The notes beneath the pieces were generated by a model. It ran no database searches. It was not told the DNA's origin and saw nothing but the letters and a program-made list of their open reading frames with translations. From the NCBI RefSeq assembly GCF_029784135.1, contig NC_073745.1, forward strand, positions 159,167,335 to 159,231,334: a stretch of DNA of 64,000 nucleotides, in the 5' to 3' direction. Made by a program: the position numbers and the translations under genes. Shown here piece by piece: positions 1-10,659 of this stretch (its first letter is position 1; every line of letters starts with the position of its first letter). This stretch comes from Toxorhynchites rutilus septentrionalis. Lineage: Eukaryota > Arthropoda > Insecta > Diptera > Culicidae.

Positions 1-937
1 GCACGTGCCAAGTCTTACAAGAAATCTAAATAAATCATTATCGCATATAATATCAATCAAAGTATGTATCGTGTATATTTGAAATCGCATGAAATGTAAA
101 AACTCGATTTTAAATACCATTATCAAATTAAGTCGCAATTCGGTATAATAAACATCAATTTTATGATGTACATTGTCGTAAAATAAATTTAATCCGCATT
201 ATATGCATATATTACGCTTATGCAGATTGTGTGTTGTATAAGCGTATAATTTAAATCGATTCAGTATTGTAGTGAATCGTGTTGCATGCTGAAGAAAATC
301 ATGAAACAGTGAATCGTATTAGATCCTAATAAAGAACATATTACATCATATTGAAATGTCAATGAAATGCTGATGCAATCGAAAGTTTTAACCGCTGTTG
401 AATTAAATTTCAGATAGCCGCGCGAGATAGCTGGTGGATGATAATCCAGACGACCGGAGTCCGAACCCACATCGGAGCAGTTTTCACCAAACATCAATCT
501 GTGCCATTTCAAACATTCATATTCCACTCCCAACACAAGTCAATCAAACAATTATTATTTCTACGAACATAAATACTCATATATAAAAATGGCGATTCGT
601 GAGGCTGTAATAAACATTTCACGAAAATATTTTGCGCCATTTGTTTTGTTTTCTATGTCTGTCATAAATCGTATATGAGTATGGCAAAAGTCGTATTTGG
701 TGCTTTGACAATTCATGAATATATTCATATTAGATCGCAATTCAATTTCAACATAATCGCTATTATAGCCGGTCAAAGTTGCATATTCATCCAAACTAAT
801 TCGGTAAGCATTTGCCATGTATGTATATGGTCTCCACTTTAGCATGCATATGCCAGTTAGGCGCATTATATGCCAACCAAATTTGAGGGCATATGATGTT
901 ATATATACGCTTGTTATGCGATTTAATGTTTGCTGGG
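1..937 (-). mobile_element. M2-type MITE, copy A (cut by window start)
   Basis: This is an AT-rich non-coding repeat ending at 937 in CGATTTAATGTTTGCTGGG. Its opposite end should lie about 30 bp before the window, judged by the full copies at 2238-3198 and 41868-42830. Small ORFs inside it recur in all copies but look like chance reading frames. It lacks a transposase, so it is non-autonomous. The superfamily is not identified. Confidence 0.75.
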
Positions 938-943
938 TACATA

Positions 944-1320
944 CCCAGCAAACATTAAGTCGTATGAATAGCTATAATTGGAGGCGATATACATACAACC
1001 AAGACACATTTGTATGATATATGATGCAGATAACTAGCATATACACACAAAAGTGGAGGCGATATATGTATATGCCATATTTTGTACGCATATAAAGCCG
1101 TATATAACGATATGCGATGCTTTTTGGACTGATATGCGATTTGATACGACAACGTTACCACTCAATCCATCGATGACATGGAAAATCGTGTTTTTGCATT
1201 TTATGCGATTTTAGATATATACGATCGATATTTTGATTGATATTTTATGCGATTGTGATTTGATACGAAATTATATGTGACTTATCATGTGCAAAGTTAT
1301 ACGATTTAATGTTTGCTGGG
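944..1320 (+). mobile_element. M1-type MITE, 377 bp, complete
   Basis: The element begins CCCAGCAAACATTAAGTCG and ends CGATTTAATGTTTGCTGGG, giving about 19-bp terminal inverted repeats. An equally long copy in inverse orientation is at 41485-41861. It shares its termini with the longer M2 family but has a different interior. It is separated from the M2 copy on its left by six bases (TACATA). Confidence 0.8.
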
Positions 1321-2231
1321 TATATACAACATCATATGCCCTAAATTTTGGTTGGCATATAATGCGCCTAACTGGCATATGCATGCAAAAGTGGAGACCA
1401 TATACATACATGGCAAATGCTTACCGAATTAGTTTGGATGAATATGCAACTTTGACCTGCTATAATAGCGATTATGTTGAAGTTGAATTGCGATCTGATA
1501 TGAATATATTCATGAATTGTCAAAGCACCCAACTTTTACCATACTCATATACGATTTATTACAGACATAGAAAAAAAACAAATGGCGCAAAATATTTTCA
1601 TGAAATGTTTATTATAGCCTCACGAATCGCCATTTTTATATATGAGTATTTATGTTTGTAGAAATAATAATTGTTTGATTGACTTGTGTTGTGAGTGGAA
1701 TATGAATGTTTGGTGAAAACTGCTCCGATGTGGGTTCCAACTCCGGTCGTCTGGATTATCATCCACCAGCTATCTCGCGCGGCTAGGCTAGGAAATTTAA
1801 TTCAACAGCGGTTAAAACTTTCGAGTGCATCAGCATTTCATTGACATTTCAATATGATGAAATATGTTCTTTATTAGGATCTAATATGATTTACTGTTTC
1901 ATGATTTTCTTCAGCATGCAACACGATTTACTACAATACTGAATCGATTTAAATTATATGCTTATACGACACACAAACTGCATCAGCGTAATATACGCAT
2001 ATGATGTGGATTAAGTATATTTTACGACAATGTTACGACATAAAATTGATGTTTATTATACCGAATTGCAACTTAATTTGATAATGGTATATAAAATCGA
2101 GTTTTTACATTTTATGCGATTACAAATATACACGATACATACTTTGATTGATATTATATGCGATTATGATTTATTCGGATTTCTTTTAAGACTAGGCACG
2201 TGCAAAATTATACGATTTAATGTTTGCTGGG
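1321..2231 (+). mobile_element. M2-type MITE, copy B, lacking its left terminus
   Basis: The interior matches the copy at 2238-3198 in the same orientation, and the right terminus (gtttgctggg) is present. The left terminal repeat is missing, and M1 abuts directly instead. Confidence 0.75.
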
Positions 2232-2237
2232 GATTTA

Positions 2238-3198
2238 CCCAGCAAACATTAAATCGCATAACAAGCGTATATATAACATCATATGCCCTAAAATTTGGTT
2301 GGCATATAATGCGCCTAACTGGCATATGCATGCAAAAGTGGAGGCCATATACATACATGGCAAATGCTTACCGAATTTGTTTGGATGAATATGCAACTTT
2401 AACCGGCTATAATAGCGATTATGTTGGAATTGAATTGCGATCTAATATGAATATATTCATGAATTGTCAAAGCACCAAATACGACTTTTGCCATACTCAT
2501 ATACGATTTATTACAGACATAGAAAAAAAAACAAATGGCGCAAAATATTTTCGTGAAATGTTTATTATAACCTCACGAATCGCCATTTTAATATATGAGT
2601 ATTTATGTTCGTACAAATAATAATTGATTGATTGACTTATGTGAGTGGAATATGAATGTTTAAAATGACACAGATTGATGTTTGGTGAAAACTGCTCTGA
2701 TGTGGGTTCGAACTCCGGTCGTCTGGATTATCATCCACCAGCTATCTCGCGCGGCTATCTGAAATTTAATTCAACAGCAGTTAAAACTTTCGAGTGCATC
2801 AGCATTTCATTGACATTTCAATATGATGTAATATGTTCTTTATTAGGATCTAATATGATTACTGTTTCATGATTTTCTTCAGCATGCAACACGATTTACT
2901 ACAGTACTGAATCGATTTAAATTAAACGCTTATACGACACATAAACTGCATCAGCGTAATATACGCATATGATGCGGATTAAATATATTTTACGACAATA
3001 TACATTATAAAATTGATGTTTCTTATACCGAATTGCGACTTAATTTGATAATGGTATATAAAATCGAGTTTTTACATTTTATGCAATTTCAAATATACAC
3101 GATACATACTTTGATTGATATTATATGCGATTCTGATTTATTCGGATTTCTTGTAAGACTTGGCACGTGCAAAATTATACGATTTAATGTTTGCTGGG
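2238..3198 (+). mobile_element. M2-type MITE, copy C, complete (961 bp)
   Basis: Both termini are present: CCCAGCAAACATTAAATCG on the left and its inverse complement on the right. It is the reference copy in this window. The inverse copy at 41868-42830 is 963 bp. No transposase is encoded. A GGTTCGAACTCC string inside resembles a pol III B box, but no tRNA fold surrounds it. Confidence 0.8.
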
Positions 3199-3487
3199 TG
3201 GGTACTACAGTACTGAATCGATTTAAATTATACGCTTATACGACACACAAACTGCATCAGCGTAATATACTCATATGATGCGGATTAAATATATTTTACG
3301 ATTGATGTTTATTATACCGAATTGCGACTCAATTTGATAATGGTATATAAAATCGAGTTCACACATTTTATGCGATTTCAAAAAAACACGATACATACTT
3401 TGATTGATATTATATGCGATTATGATTTATTCGGATTTCTTGTAAGGCTTGGCACGTGCAAAATTATACGATTTAATGTTTGCTGGG
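3199..3487 (+). mobile_element. M2-type MITE, copy D, 3' part only
   Basis: The sequence repeats the last third of copy C, from tactacagtactgaatcg to tttgctggg, with a small internal deletion. It is a truncated copy directly downstream of copy C. Confidence 0.7.
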
Positions 3488-3589
3488 TCCTTCCACCTTC
3501 GGGGTGGTGCTGCCATACAAACTAAACACAAGTTTCTGCATAACCCGAGAACTAATCAAGTAAATTTATCCAAATTTTAGGGTGCTCAT

Positions 3590-3775
3590 ACACTGTTTGA
3601 CCGAAGCCAAATATTTGACTATTTTTGACAGATAAAATTTGATCAACGTGTATTGGTCAAATATATTCGACGCAAACACGACGAGCAAACATTTAGTACT
3701 TGTTTGCTTAAACTTTTTTAGACCAATTTGGTAAACCATGTACTGACCAAGGCGCTTATATCAATGTATAACAGG
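3590..3775. repeat. MITE-like repeat, TIR near ACTGTTTGACCGAAG
   Basis: The sequence around gtcaaatatttgactattttttgacagat resembles 27215-27560, where a similar start and an inverted end (atctgtcaaaaagagtcaaatatttgg) flank an interior. It is probably a short non-autonomous DNA element. Nothing coding is seen between 3490 and 4190. Confidence 0.45.
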
Positions 3776-4118
3776 TGAAGCAACATCATCACTTCAATAA
3801 AAAGGGGATTACGGTTTGTGGAGCGGGGGTTGTTTGTTCTATTATCGCTAGGATACGTAATTTTTGCATTTTCACATGCGAGAGTAGTGGAAATGAGAAT
3901 GAAATTCTACAAAATCATCCCTTGTTTTTCACATAAATTCGCGAAAGCCGAATACAGTAAGCATCGTTCGAATAAGCGTCGTAGCAGTTTGTAGAGAGTC
4001 GCCTGCAGCGTTCTGTTGCTGTTTGTAAACAATGCCGACAGCAATTCCAATATGGCTGAAAGTGCATTTCATATGATTGTTTCACCTGGTATATATAGAG
4101 GCGCCTTGGTACTGACTT

Positions 4119-4158
4119 AAGGCTGATTTAGACGATACCAGTCAGCGCTCTAGTTCTA
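4119..4158 (+). repeat. Fragment of the AAGGCTGATTTAGACGATGCC repeat
   Basis: This terminal fragment of a MITE has fuller copies at 11575-11747 and, as a concatemer, at 37218-37617. Here only the end survives, next to element E3. Confidence 0.6.
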
Positions 4159-4846
4159 GGTAGTGCGGACTGAATCAAAACGGCTGTCAAAAACAGGAAG
4201 TGGGTTATATCTATGGTATAACCGCAAGAGTGACGTAGGACTATCGTTGATTTAGAGATCATTTGTTTGAAGTTGAATCTAAATCCATCCTGAATGAATG
4301 AATAAATAAATATTTGGGAGACTTCAAAAACGAGAGTGTTACTTTGAAGACTCAAGGTTTTATGCATCCAATATTGGATACAAAAAACCTTGTTCTGAAG
4401 AATAATCTTCAGAAGCTTTCCTGTTAACTGCACTTGATTGACAAATCACAAAACCAAATGTATGTGGTCGCAGTATTATATGGATAGAAAACATTAAAAT
4501 AAACTCGCTTGAATGTAATTTTCAATTCCAAGGGGAACTGGCAGATTATTTTTCAGCAACGATCATTTCTTTCCAGGTTTCCTCTCGATAACCAGCAAAC
4601 GAAAAGAGTTGCGTGTATGTGTGTGTGTGTGGCGGCTGCTTCTATGTCTTCCCGAGGAACCGTATTTCGATGCTGATACTCTCTTGGTCACCTTCTCTTC
4701 TCCTTCTGATCGATCGGCCTTTCTGCGCTCCCTCACAGTTAAAACAAACTGATTGCATTTCAGGTCAGGTCAAGCCAGGTAATGAATACCTCGATCCCTC
4801 GCCGTTCAGCTCGTTCAGTAACGATGTTGTCTTGTCGATGTCCTCA

Positions 4847-4996
4847 GGCGTCGTGCACAAATTACGTAACGCAAAAATCCGGATTTTGAACCTCCCCCCC
4901 CTTTCGTAACGCAATTTCCTATCTCTAATAAACAGAAAGTAACGCAACATCTAACCCCTCTCCCCATATCGCGTTACGTAATTTGTGCACGACGCC
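4847..4996. mobile_element. 150-bp MITE with 26-bp TIRs and TCA target duplication
   Basis: The left end is GGCGTCGTGCACAAATTACG and the right end is its inverse complement; the match runs about 26 bp. The element is flanked by TCA on both sides (4844-4846 and 4997-4999), i.e. a 3-bp target duplication such as PIF/Harbinger-type elements make. It interrupts a sequence continuous in related copies (gatgtcctca/cgaaaaatgaatg, compare 47960-47995 inverse), which confirms it is an insertion. Confidence 0.85.
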
Positions 4997-5530
4997 TCAC
5001 GAAAAATGAATGGGTTTCACCACCAGAATATCATTTCAGTATGCTTTTCGTGCGTGATTGAATCGAGAGAAGGTGTGGTTTACGATGGCAATTTGGAAGG
5101 CAAACTAGAGGAGAATGAACTCTCTGAGTATGAAAATTTCGGCAACTGAGCAATAATCGATTGAAAATTATATAATTTTGGCGATACGAAACATTTTCCG
5201 TTTTTCATGTTATGCATCCATTATTGGATACGAAAATATCCTACTGATGGGAAAGAATAATCTTCAGAAGCTTTCCAGCTAATTACACTTGATTGAAAAA
5301 TTACGAAATCAAATGTATTTGGTCGCTGTGTTCGCCATATAATTAGAAAACATTAAAATAAACTCTTTCGCATGGATGTATTCTTCAATTCCCAGGGAAC
5401 TGGCAGATTATTTTTCAGCAACGATTAGATCTTTCCGGAATTTTCTCGATGCTGTATGGCATCCAAACGAAAATTCTCATTTCAGTTTGGCCTGCAAAAA
5501 ACTTTTCTGAACTCTAATCCATCAAATTTG

Positions 5531-5998
5531 GAGCCCTGAAAAGGGCCGTTGATTATATGCTAAGCTAATACAGCACCCTCTCCTTGGATTCGACGGGCCA
5601 GCTGAATGTCCTTGGGCATGATGTGACGCGTTTTACGTGGATAGCACACAAATTTGTATCTTCGAATAAGCCTCCTGCAGCGTCATAACCGCGGAACTTT
5701 GGAAGCGCAAGTCGGTTTTGAAGTCCTGAGCAATTCCACGAACCAAAAGCTGCAAAGGTAGCTTGCGGATCAGCAATTCGGCCGACTTCCGATAGCGATG
5801 AATTTCACGCAAAGTTCCCGGTCGATAGCGATGTGGCTTCTTCACCTATCCTGCGGCTGGTGCGCTTATCCGAGCTGCTTTCGTGTGCCTTACCACTGAA
5901 AGACTAACCTGCTATCTGCTTGGTCCCAAACAAACGAGTCGTCACGGTGCGAGAGTAGAGTAAGAAATGAACGAAAGCAAAGGAAGCGTCATTTTATA
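5531..5998 (-). pseudogene. Histone H3 pseudogene, copy a (with TATA box and 3' stem-loop)
   Basis: Reading the minus strand, a TATAAAA box lies near 5993 and an H3-like N-terminus (TKQ context) near 5915. The long H3 core [10 protein letters not shown]...[19 protein letters not shown]...[17 protein letters not shown] follows between about 5845 and 5690. Residues that canonical H3 has after RPGT (VA) and after LQEA (roughly SEAYLVG) are missing; the second loss shifts the frame so that CAIH and the [10 protein letters not shown] region are read in another frame. The gene ends with the histone 3' stem-loop at 5531-5548 (ggcccttttcagggctc on the minus strand). The N-terminal third also contains a stop. 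It cannot make H3, but promoter, body and processing signal are all recognisable, so the copy came from genomic histone DNA and not from mRNA. Confidence 0.85.
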
Positions 5999-6419
5999 AC
6001 CTGTTTTCGAAGCTATCATTAAGCTATTGAAACAATTTTCCGACTCAATAAATAGCAATCATATAACTCTTGGACATTTTATCTTTTGTATGAAATGATT
6101 ATCACTGTTCCGTTGATCCGAAGCAGAATGAATCACGCTTAAAGAAGGAATGGATTTTTTCTTGGAATTTACTCAGCAAAAATAATGCCCTTTCCCAACA
6201 CTTAAAAACGACAAACGGTAAACAGTTTCATCAAAGTGATTTCTTCGATATGGGGATATATTCACTACATCATGTCATGTATTTCATATTCTTCATTATG
6301 AAATCCATATCCATGGCACCTATCGGTATCGAATTATCATCGACACCGCGATTTTCGCTAAATGCTCCTTTCAGTTCGGCCTGTAAAAAACTTTTCTGAA
6401 CTCTAATCCATCAAATTTG

Positions 6420-6886
6420 GAGCCCTGAAAAGGGCTGTTGATTATATGCTAAGCTAATATAGCACGCTCTCCTCGGATACGATGGGCCAGCTGGATGTCC
6501 TTGGGCATGATGTGACGCGTTTTGCATGGATAGCACACAAATTGGTATCATCGAATAAGCCTCTTGCAGCGTCATAACCGCGGAACTTTGGAAGCGCAAG
6601 TCGGTTTTGAAGTCCTGAGCAATTCCACGAACCAAATGCTGCAAAGGTAGCTTGCGGATCAGCAATTCGGTCGACTTCTGATAGCGACGAATTTCATGCG
6701 AAGTTCCCGGTCGATAGCGATGTGGCTTCTCCACCTATCCTGCTACTGGTGCGCTTATCCGAGCTGCTTTCGTGGTGCCTTACCACCGAAGGACTAACGA
6801 GCTGTCTGCTTAGTCCCGATGAAACGAGTCCTCACGGTGCGAGAGTAGAGTAAGAAATGAACGAAAGCAAGGGAAGTGTCATTTTA
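6420..6886 (-). pseudogene. Histone H3 pseudogene, copy b (with TATA box and 3' stem-loop)
   Basis: This is a second minus-strand H3 derivative about 86% or more like copy a by eye. It has a TATAAAA box near 6882, [20 protein letters not shown]...[28 protein letters not shown] at about 6734-6580, and the same deletion after LQEA. The stem-loop is at 6420-6436 (agcccttttcagggct). The [12 protein letters not shown] stretch is closer to canonical H3 than in copy a. It forms the left arm of a palindrome with copy c, and the two TATA boxes face each other about 110 bp apart. Confidence 0.85.
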
Positions 6887-6994
6887 TAAAACATAAAAGA
6901 ATCGAATGTAAACCCCACCCTCTTTATTGTATAAGCTTACTGTATACTCACGAATATAATAAGGGTGGGATTTAGATTCTATACTTTTATGGTT

Positions 6995-7463
6995 TATAAA
7001 ATGACGCTTCCTTTGCTTTCGTTCATTTCTTACTCTACTCTCGCACCGTGAGGACTCGAGCTCGTTAGTCTTTCGCAGACAGCTCGTTAGTCATTCGGTG
7101 GTAAGGCACACGAAGTCAGCTCGGATAAGCGCACCAGTAGCACGATAGGTGGAGAAGCCACATCGCTATCGACCGGGAACTTTGCGTGAAATTCATCGCT
7201 ATCAGAAGTCGACCGAATTGCTGATCCGCAGCTACCTTTGCAGCATTTGGATCGTGGAATTGCTCAGAACTTCAAAACCGACTTGCGCTTCCAAAGTTCC
7301 GCGGCTATGACGCTGCAGGAGGCTTATTCGAAGATACAAATTTGTGTGCTATCCACGTAAAACGGGTCACATCATGCCCAAGGACATTCAGCTGGCCCGT
7401 CGAATCCAAGGAGAGGGTGCTATATTAGCTTAGCATATAATCAACGGCCCTTTTCAGGGCTCC
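6995..7463 (+). pseudogene. Histone H3 pseudogene, copy c (with TATA box and 3' stem-loop)
   Basis: This plus-strand copy has TATAAA at 6995-7000 and a transcription-start-like region near 7020-7045. The H3 N-terminal part is degraded. KPHRYRPGT begins near 7150, followed by the reading of ELLIRS and frames leading to [19 protein letters not shown]. The same post-LQEA deletion as copies a and b is present, and the stem-loop is at 7445-7463 (cggcccttttcagggctcc). An extra base change breaks the frame after LLIR. The shared deletion shows that the three copies amplified from one defective ancestor and were not captured three times. Confidence 0.85.
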
Positions 7464-9539
7464 AAATTTGGTGGATTAGAGTACAGAAAAGTTTTTTACA
7501 GGCCGAACTGAAAGGAGCATTTAGCGAAAATCGTGGTTTCGATAATAATTCGTTACCGATAGGTGCCATGGATATGGATTTCTTAACGAAGAATATGAAA
7601 TACATGACATGATGTAGTGAATATATCCGAAGAAATCACTTTGGTGAAACTGCATTATAAAATTATTTGTGTACGAATGCCGCAATCGATAGTCGACTCT
7701 AATTTGCGCTGGGTAATTTCCTCGGAGGACTCGATTCCTCCTTTGAACATTAATAATCTAATAATCTCTTTCTGGCAAAACGATGTGGTATGAATCACAT
7801 TATTTGAATGATAGAATGAAGAAGTTTTCTGCCAATTTCCTTCAACCTCCAAACGTATCTTTCTCCCGTTTGTCGTTTTCGCGTTCGCTAATCCTTTCTC
7901 ACAACACCCATTTCTCGTTTGAGAAATTGTTGAGTAAACATTGTTTGCCAGTGCGCGTAGAGCGGGAATTCCTAAAGATTCATTGCACCTCTAATAAATT
8001 GCCGAAAGACATGGTCTTACGTTGATCGCACTTGATTGAAAAAATCCAAAACGAAATGTATTTGGTCGCAGCATTATATGAGTAGAAAGCAAATAATCGC
8101 TCGAAAATGACTTGATTTTCGCGATGTGAAACATTTTCCGTTTTTCATGTTATGCATCCAATATTGGATACGAAAATTTCCACTGATGGGGAAAACAAAT
8201 ATTCAGAAGCTTTCCTGTTAATTGCGATTGATTGAAAAATAACAAAACCAAATGTATTTGGTTGCAGTGTTATATGGATAGAAAACATTAAAATAAACTC
8301 TTTCGCATGAATGTATTTTTCAATTCCCAGGGGAACTGGCAGATTATTTTTCAGCAACGATGATAGCAACGAGAATTCCGCGCGTGTATGTGTGTGTGTG
8401 TGTGTGGCGGCTGCTCCGATGTTTCAAGCGGAACCGTGGCATCACTCTCCTCCTGATGGATTCCCTTTTGGCCTTAGGTGTACAAACAGGCTCTTGGTGA
8501 AACCGTTCATCAGCGTTTTCATGATAAACGAAATTAGCTTCACAACAACAGCGACAACATGCTCCAATCGCTGTTCAATCATAACTGAGTGGGTTTACGA
8601 GCGGCGCTCGCTTATATACCGATTGGTGATTTCAATAGCCTGTTTTGAAAGCAATTTTAAGACTATTGAAACAAGTTTTTGGATCAAAAAGTAACAAGTA
8701 TATGACGCGTAGACATTTTATCTTTCAAATGAAGTGTTTATCATACCATTTCGTTCAGTTGTTTAAGAGCTATTAACGCTCAAAATCTCGGTCTCCAGCG
8801 TAACGCTTTCGTTCTCGAAACTTTGGTTTTACACCCCGGTATAGAAATGAAAGACGTAGTCCTACGTCAAAAAGATCCAATTGAAATGTCAAAAGAGATC
8901 CAACGATCAGGAGTGTTATTTTTCTTATGATAATCAACACTATTGTATTGTTATCGAAGGCAAAAATAATTAAACTTATAAAATAAACGAACTTCATTTT
9001 TCCGCCAATTGTTTAGTTGGCCATTGCATCTCTGAAAGAGAATCTCATATTCCAAGGTTTCAGAACCTGACCGAATATCAACAAACTACAAATAACGCTT
9101 AGTTCACTCCAAGATTTTTTTGTGGGAGCGAAATTCGACATTGGCGAATTTTGATACGTACATATATAGTAAAAGTGAAATGTTTTGGGGACGTTTTTTA
9201 TACAATGTACATTGTTATAGTTTAAGCGTGTGTTGTGTTTTGTCTCCGATGAAACGAGTCCCTCAATCTGCCACAGTGATGTGAAATTCCAAGCGAATGG
9301 AAAATCCCCGCTGCATCACTGCAATGAAGGCAGTCTGCATCGCGCCCACGGAGGGAATTTTGTTTCTCACGCTGGACAATCCGCATAAAGGCTGCTTTGG
9401 TATCACGCAGCGGGATTAAGTAGCAGTTTTTACAGTCCACTGCATTAAGACGCTATAAAAATAATCCTGAAAATGTGTATGAGAGGTTTGCTACACTTTT
9501 GGTTTTCAATAATTCAAACATCGTACTTATTCCACAGAT

Positions 9540-9683
9540 ACGCGAATCCTTATACGGAACTAGTTTGTCGTCTCCGCAAAAATCGGCCCAGCGCGTCTGT
9601 AAATACGTTTCCGAAGGAATACGATAAAAGCTAACGCGAACATTTTCACTCGTATTCGGGCACTCTTTCACTGAGCAACGCAT
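9540..9683 (-). pseudogene. THAP zinc-finger domain fragment
   Basis: The minus-strand reading from the methionine at 9683 gives MRCSVKECPNTSENVRVSFY, a tryptophan (RWADFCG) and SRIC. This matches the order C-x4-C...W...C expected of the N-terminal THAP domain. The final Cys-x2-His pair and the AVPTIF-type end are not present, and the frame runs on into unrelated sequence. It may be the first exon of a degraded gene or of a THAP-bearing (P-like or other) transposon. No other exon is recognised in 8880-10460, which is otherwise unassigned, AT-rich DNA. Confidence 0.5.
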
Positions 9684-10469
9684 TTTTAATGTCCACTTTC
9701 CCTGATATAATATTTCCCCGAATGAAATAAAAACAAACGAAGTCACAGTCACGTAAATGTTTACTCCTGCGATTTGAAAACATTCGATGAAAAGTGGAAC
9801 GAAGAGTTGCCAGATGATTTTTAAAAAAAGTCTTTAAAAGTATGTGAAAATCTGTTAAAAATGTGGAAATGTCTGTAAAAGTGTGTGGATCTGTAGAAAT
9901 CTCTTTTAACGTTAATTTTTCCAGATTCATTGATACTTTGTACATCGCGATGCACGTGAGATTGTCTTTTGTATATTATTGTATATTTTGTATATGTACA
10001 TCTTTTATATATACAGCCATTTCATGCCAAACCGACATAGTGGTTCTCAGATTTCGATGAAAAGTGGTAGTTTTGTTCTTTATCGCAAAACATTAGACCC
10101 TTTTTTATTTTTTCATTAGGGTGATCATATAAATATTGAATGGATATATCATGATGTAATTTTCGGTCATATAGGAATTCATTTTTCCGAATTTTCCGAC
10201 ATTCCTTCTGAGTTTTCCGGAAACTTTCCGATTTTGCTCTCCACTATATTGACCTACGAGAAGAGACGAATACAACAAAATAAAGAAGGATAAAATCGGA
10301 TCATCCCTTTTTCGAGGCCCGTTTACGAACAAATCTATATTTTCATTTGTATAGATAGATATAGGCTAACAGTGCGAGGTTGAAGGGATGCTCAAGGGCT
10401 GGGATAAAACGGTCTCTGTTTTCGCTCGGATGTATTCAATCTTAATATTACTCAAAGATGTTCTATTAA

Positions 10470-10655
10470 CCTTTTCATTACGGCAGTGAGCTCCGTTGAA
10501 GTGCTATTCCTGTATGAAGCACTGCGCCGAAAAGTATGCACATCGCGCTGATGTGATCGAAGAGCAGTATGAATTTTATGTCGTCTAAAGACGACGCTCG
10601 TACACACAGCTCGTCGCGCGGATGTCGTCTATAGACTACGCTCGTAACGAAAGGG
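10470..10655. mobile_element. 186-bp piggyBac-type MITE with TTAA target duplication
   Basis: The element runs from CCTTTTCATTACG to CGTAACGAAAGGG, so the TIRs are about 13 bp with two mismatches. It is flanked by TTAA at 10466-10469 and 10656-10659. TTAA duplication is characteristic of piggyBac-family elements. No coding capacity. Confidence 0.75.
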
Positions 10656-10659
10656 TTAA

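Larger units (their letters stand above)
6225..7655. repeat. 1.4-kb palindrome with two divergent H3 pseudogenes
   Basis: The arms 6225-6890 and 6990-7655 are inverted copies of one another, including H3 copies b and c. The centre (about 6891-6989) is itself partly palindromic (ccaccctctttatt and aataagggtgg). The arms differ by scattered substitutions and small indels. Confidence 0.85.
4190..8872 (-). mobile_element. E3: Helentron-like non-autonomous element carrying three histone H3 pseudogenes (4.7 kb)
   Basis: On the minus strand the element starts at about 8872 with TTGACGTAGGACTACGTC, followed by tttcatttctataccgggg. It ends at about 4190 with the set-back inverted motif TAGTCCTACGTCA, then the hairpin GGTTATA...TATAACC, then CCACTTCCTGTTTTT. 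The same two ends bound E4 (30064-31146) and E5 (45743-48690), whose interiors differ. The interior holds three H3-derived gene copies, several stretches shared with the E5 repeat array (4440-4580, 5260-5420, 8150-8350), and a small nested MITE. No Rep/helicase or transposase is present. The Helentron-like assignment is inferred from terminal architecture. The boundaries are uncertain by a few bases because both ends are T-rich. Confidence 0.7.

Noticed and set aside
561..866. Repeated approximately 100-aa ORFs in M2 copies (MRLTGICM...) as a conserved protein
   Set aside because: They recur only because the DNA repeat recurs; lengths and ends vary and both strands give comparable ORFs.
2700..2760. 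GGTTCGAACTCC in M2 elements as a tRNA or SINE B box
   Set aside because: No T-stem, acceptor stem or properly spaced A box can be drawn around it, and M2 has DNA-element termini.
9222..9440. 72-aa minus-strand ORF with several Cys/His as a continuation of the THAP gene
   Set aside because: The Cys/His spacing fits no known finger and no splice sites link it to the THAP fragment.
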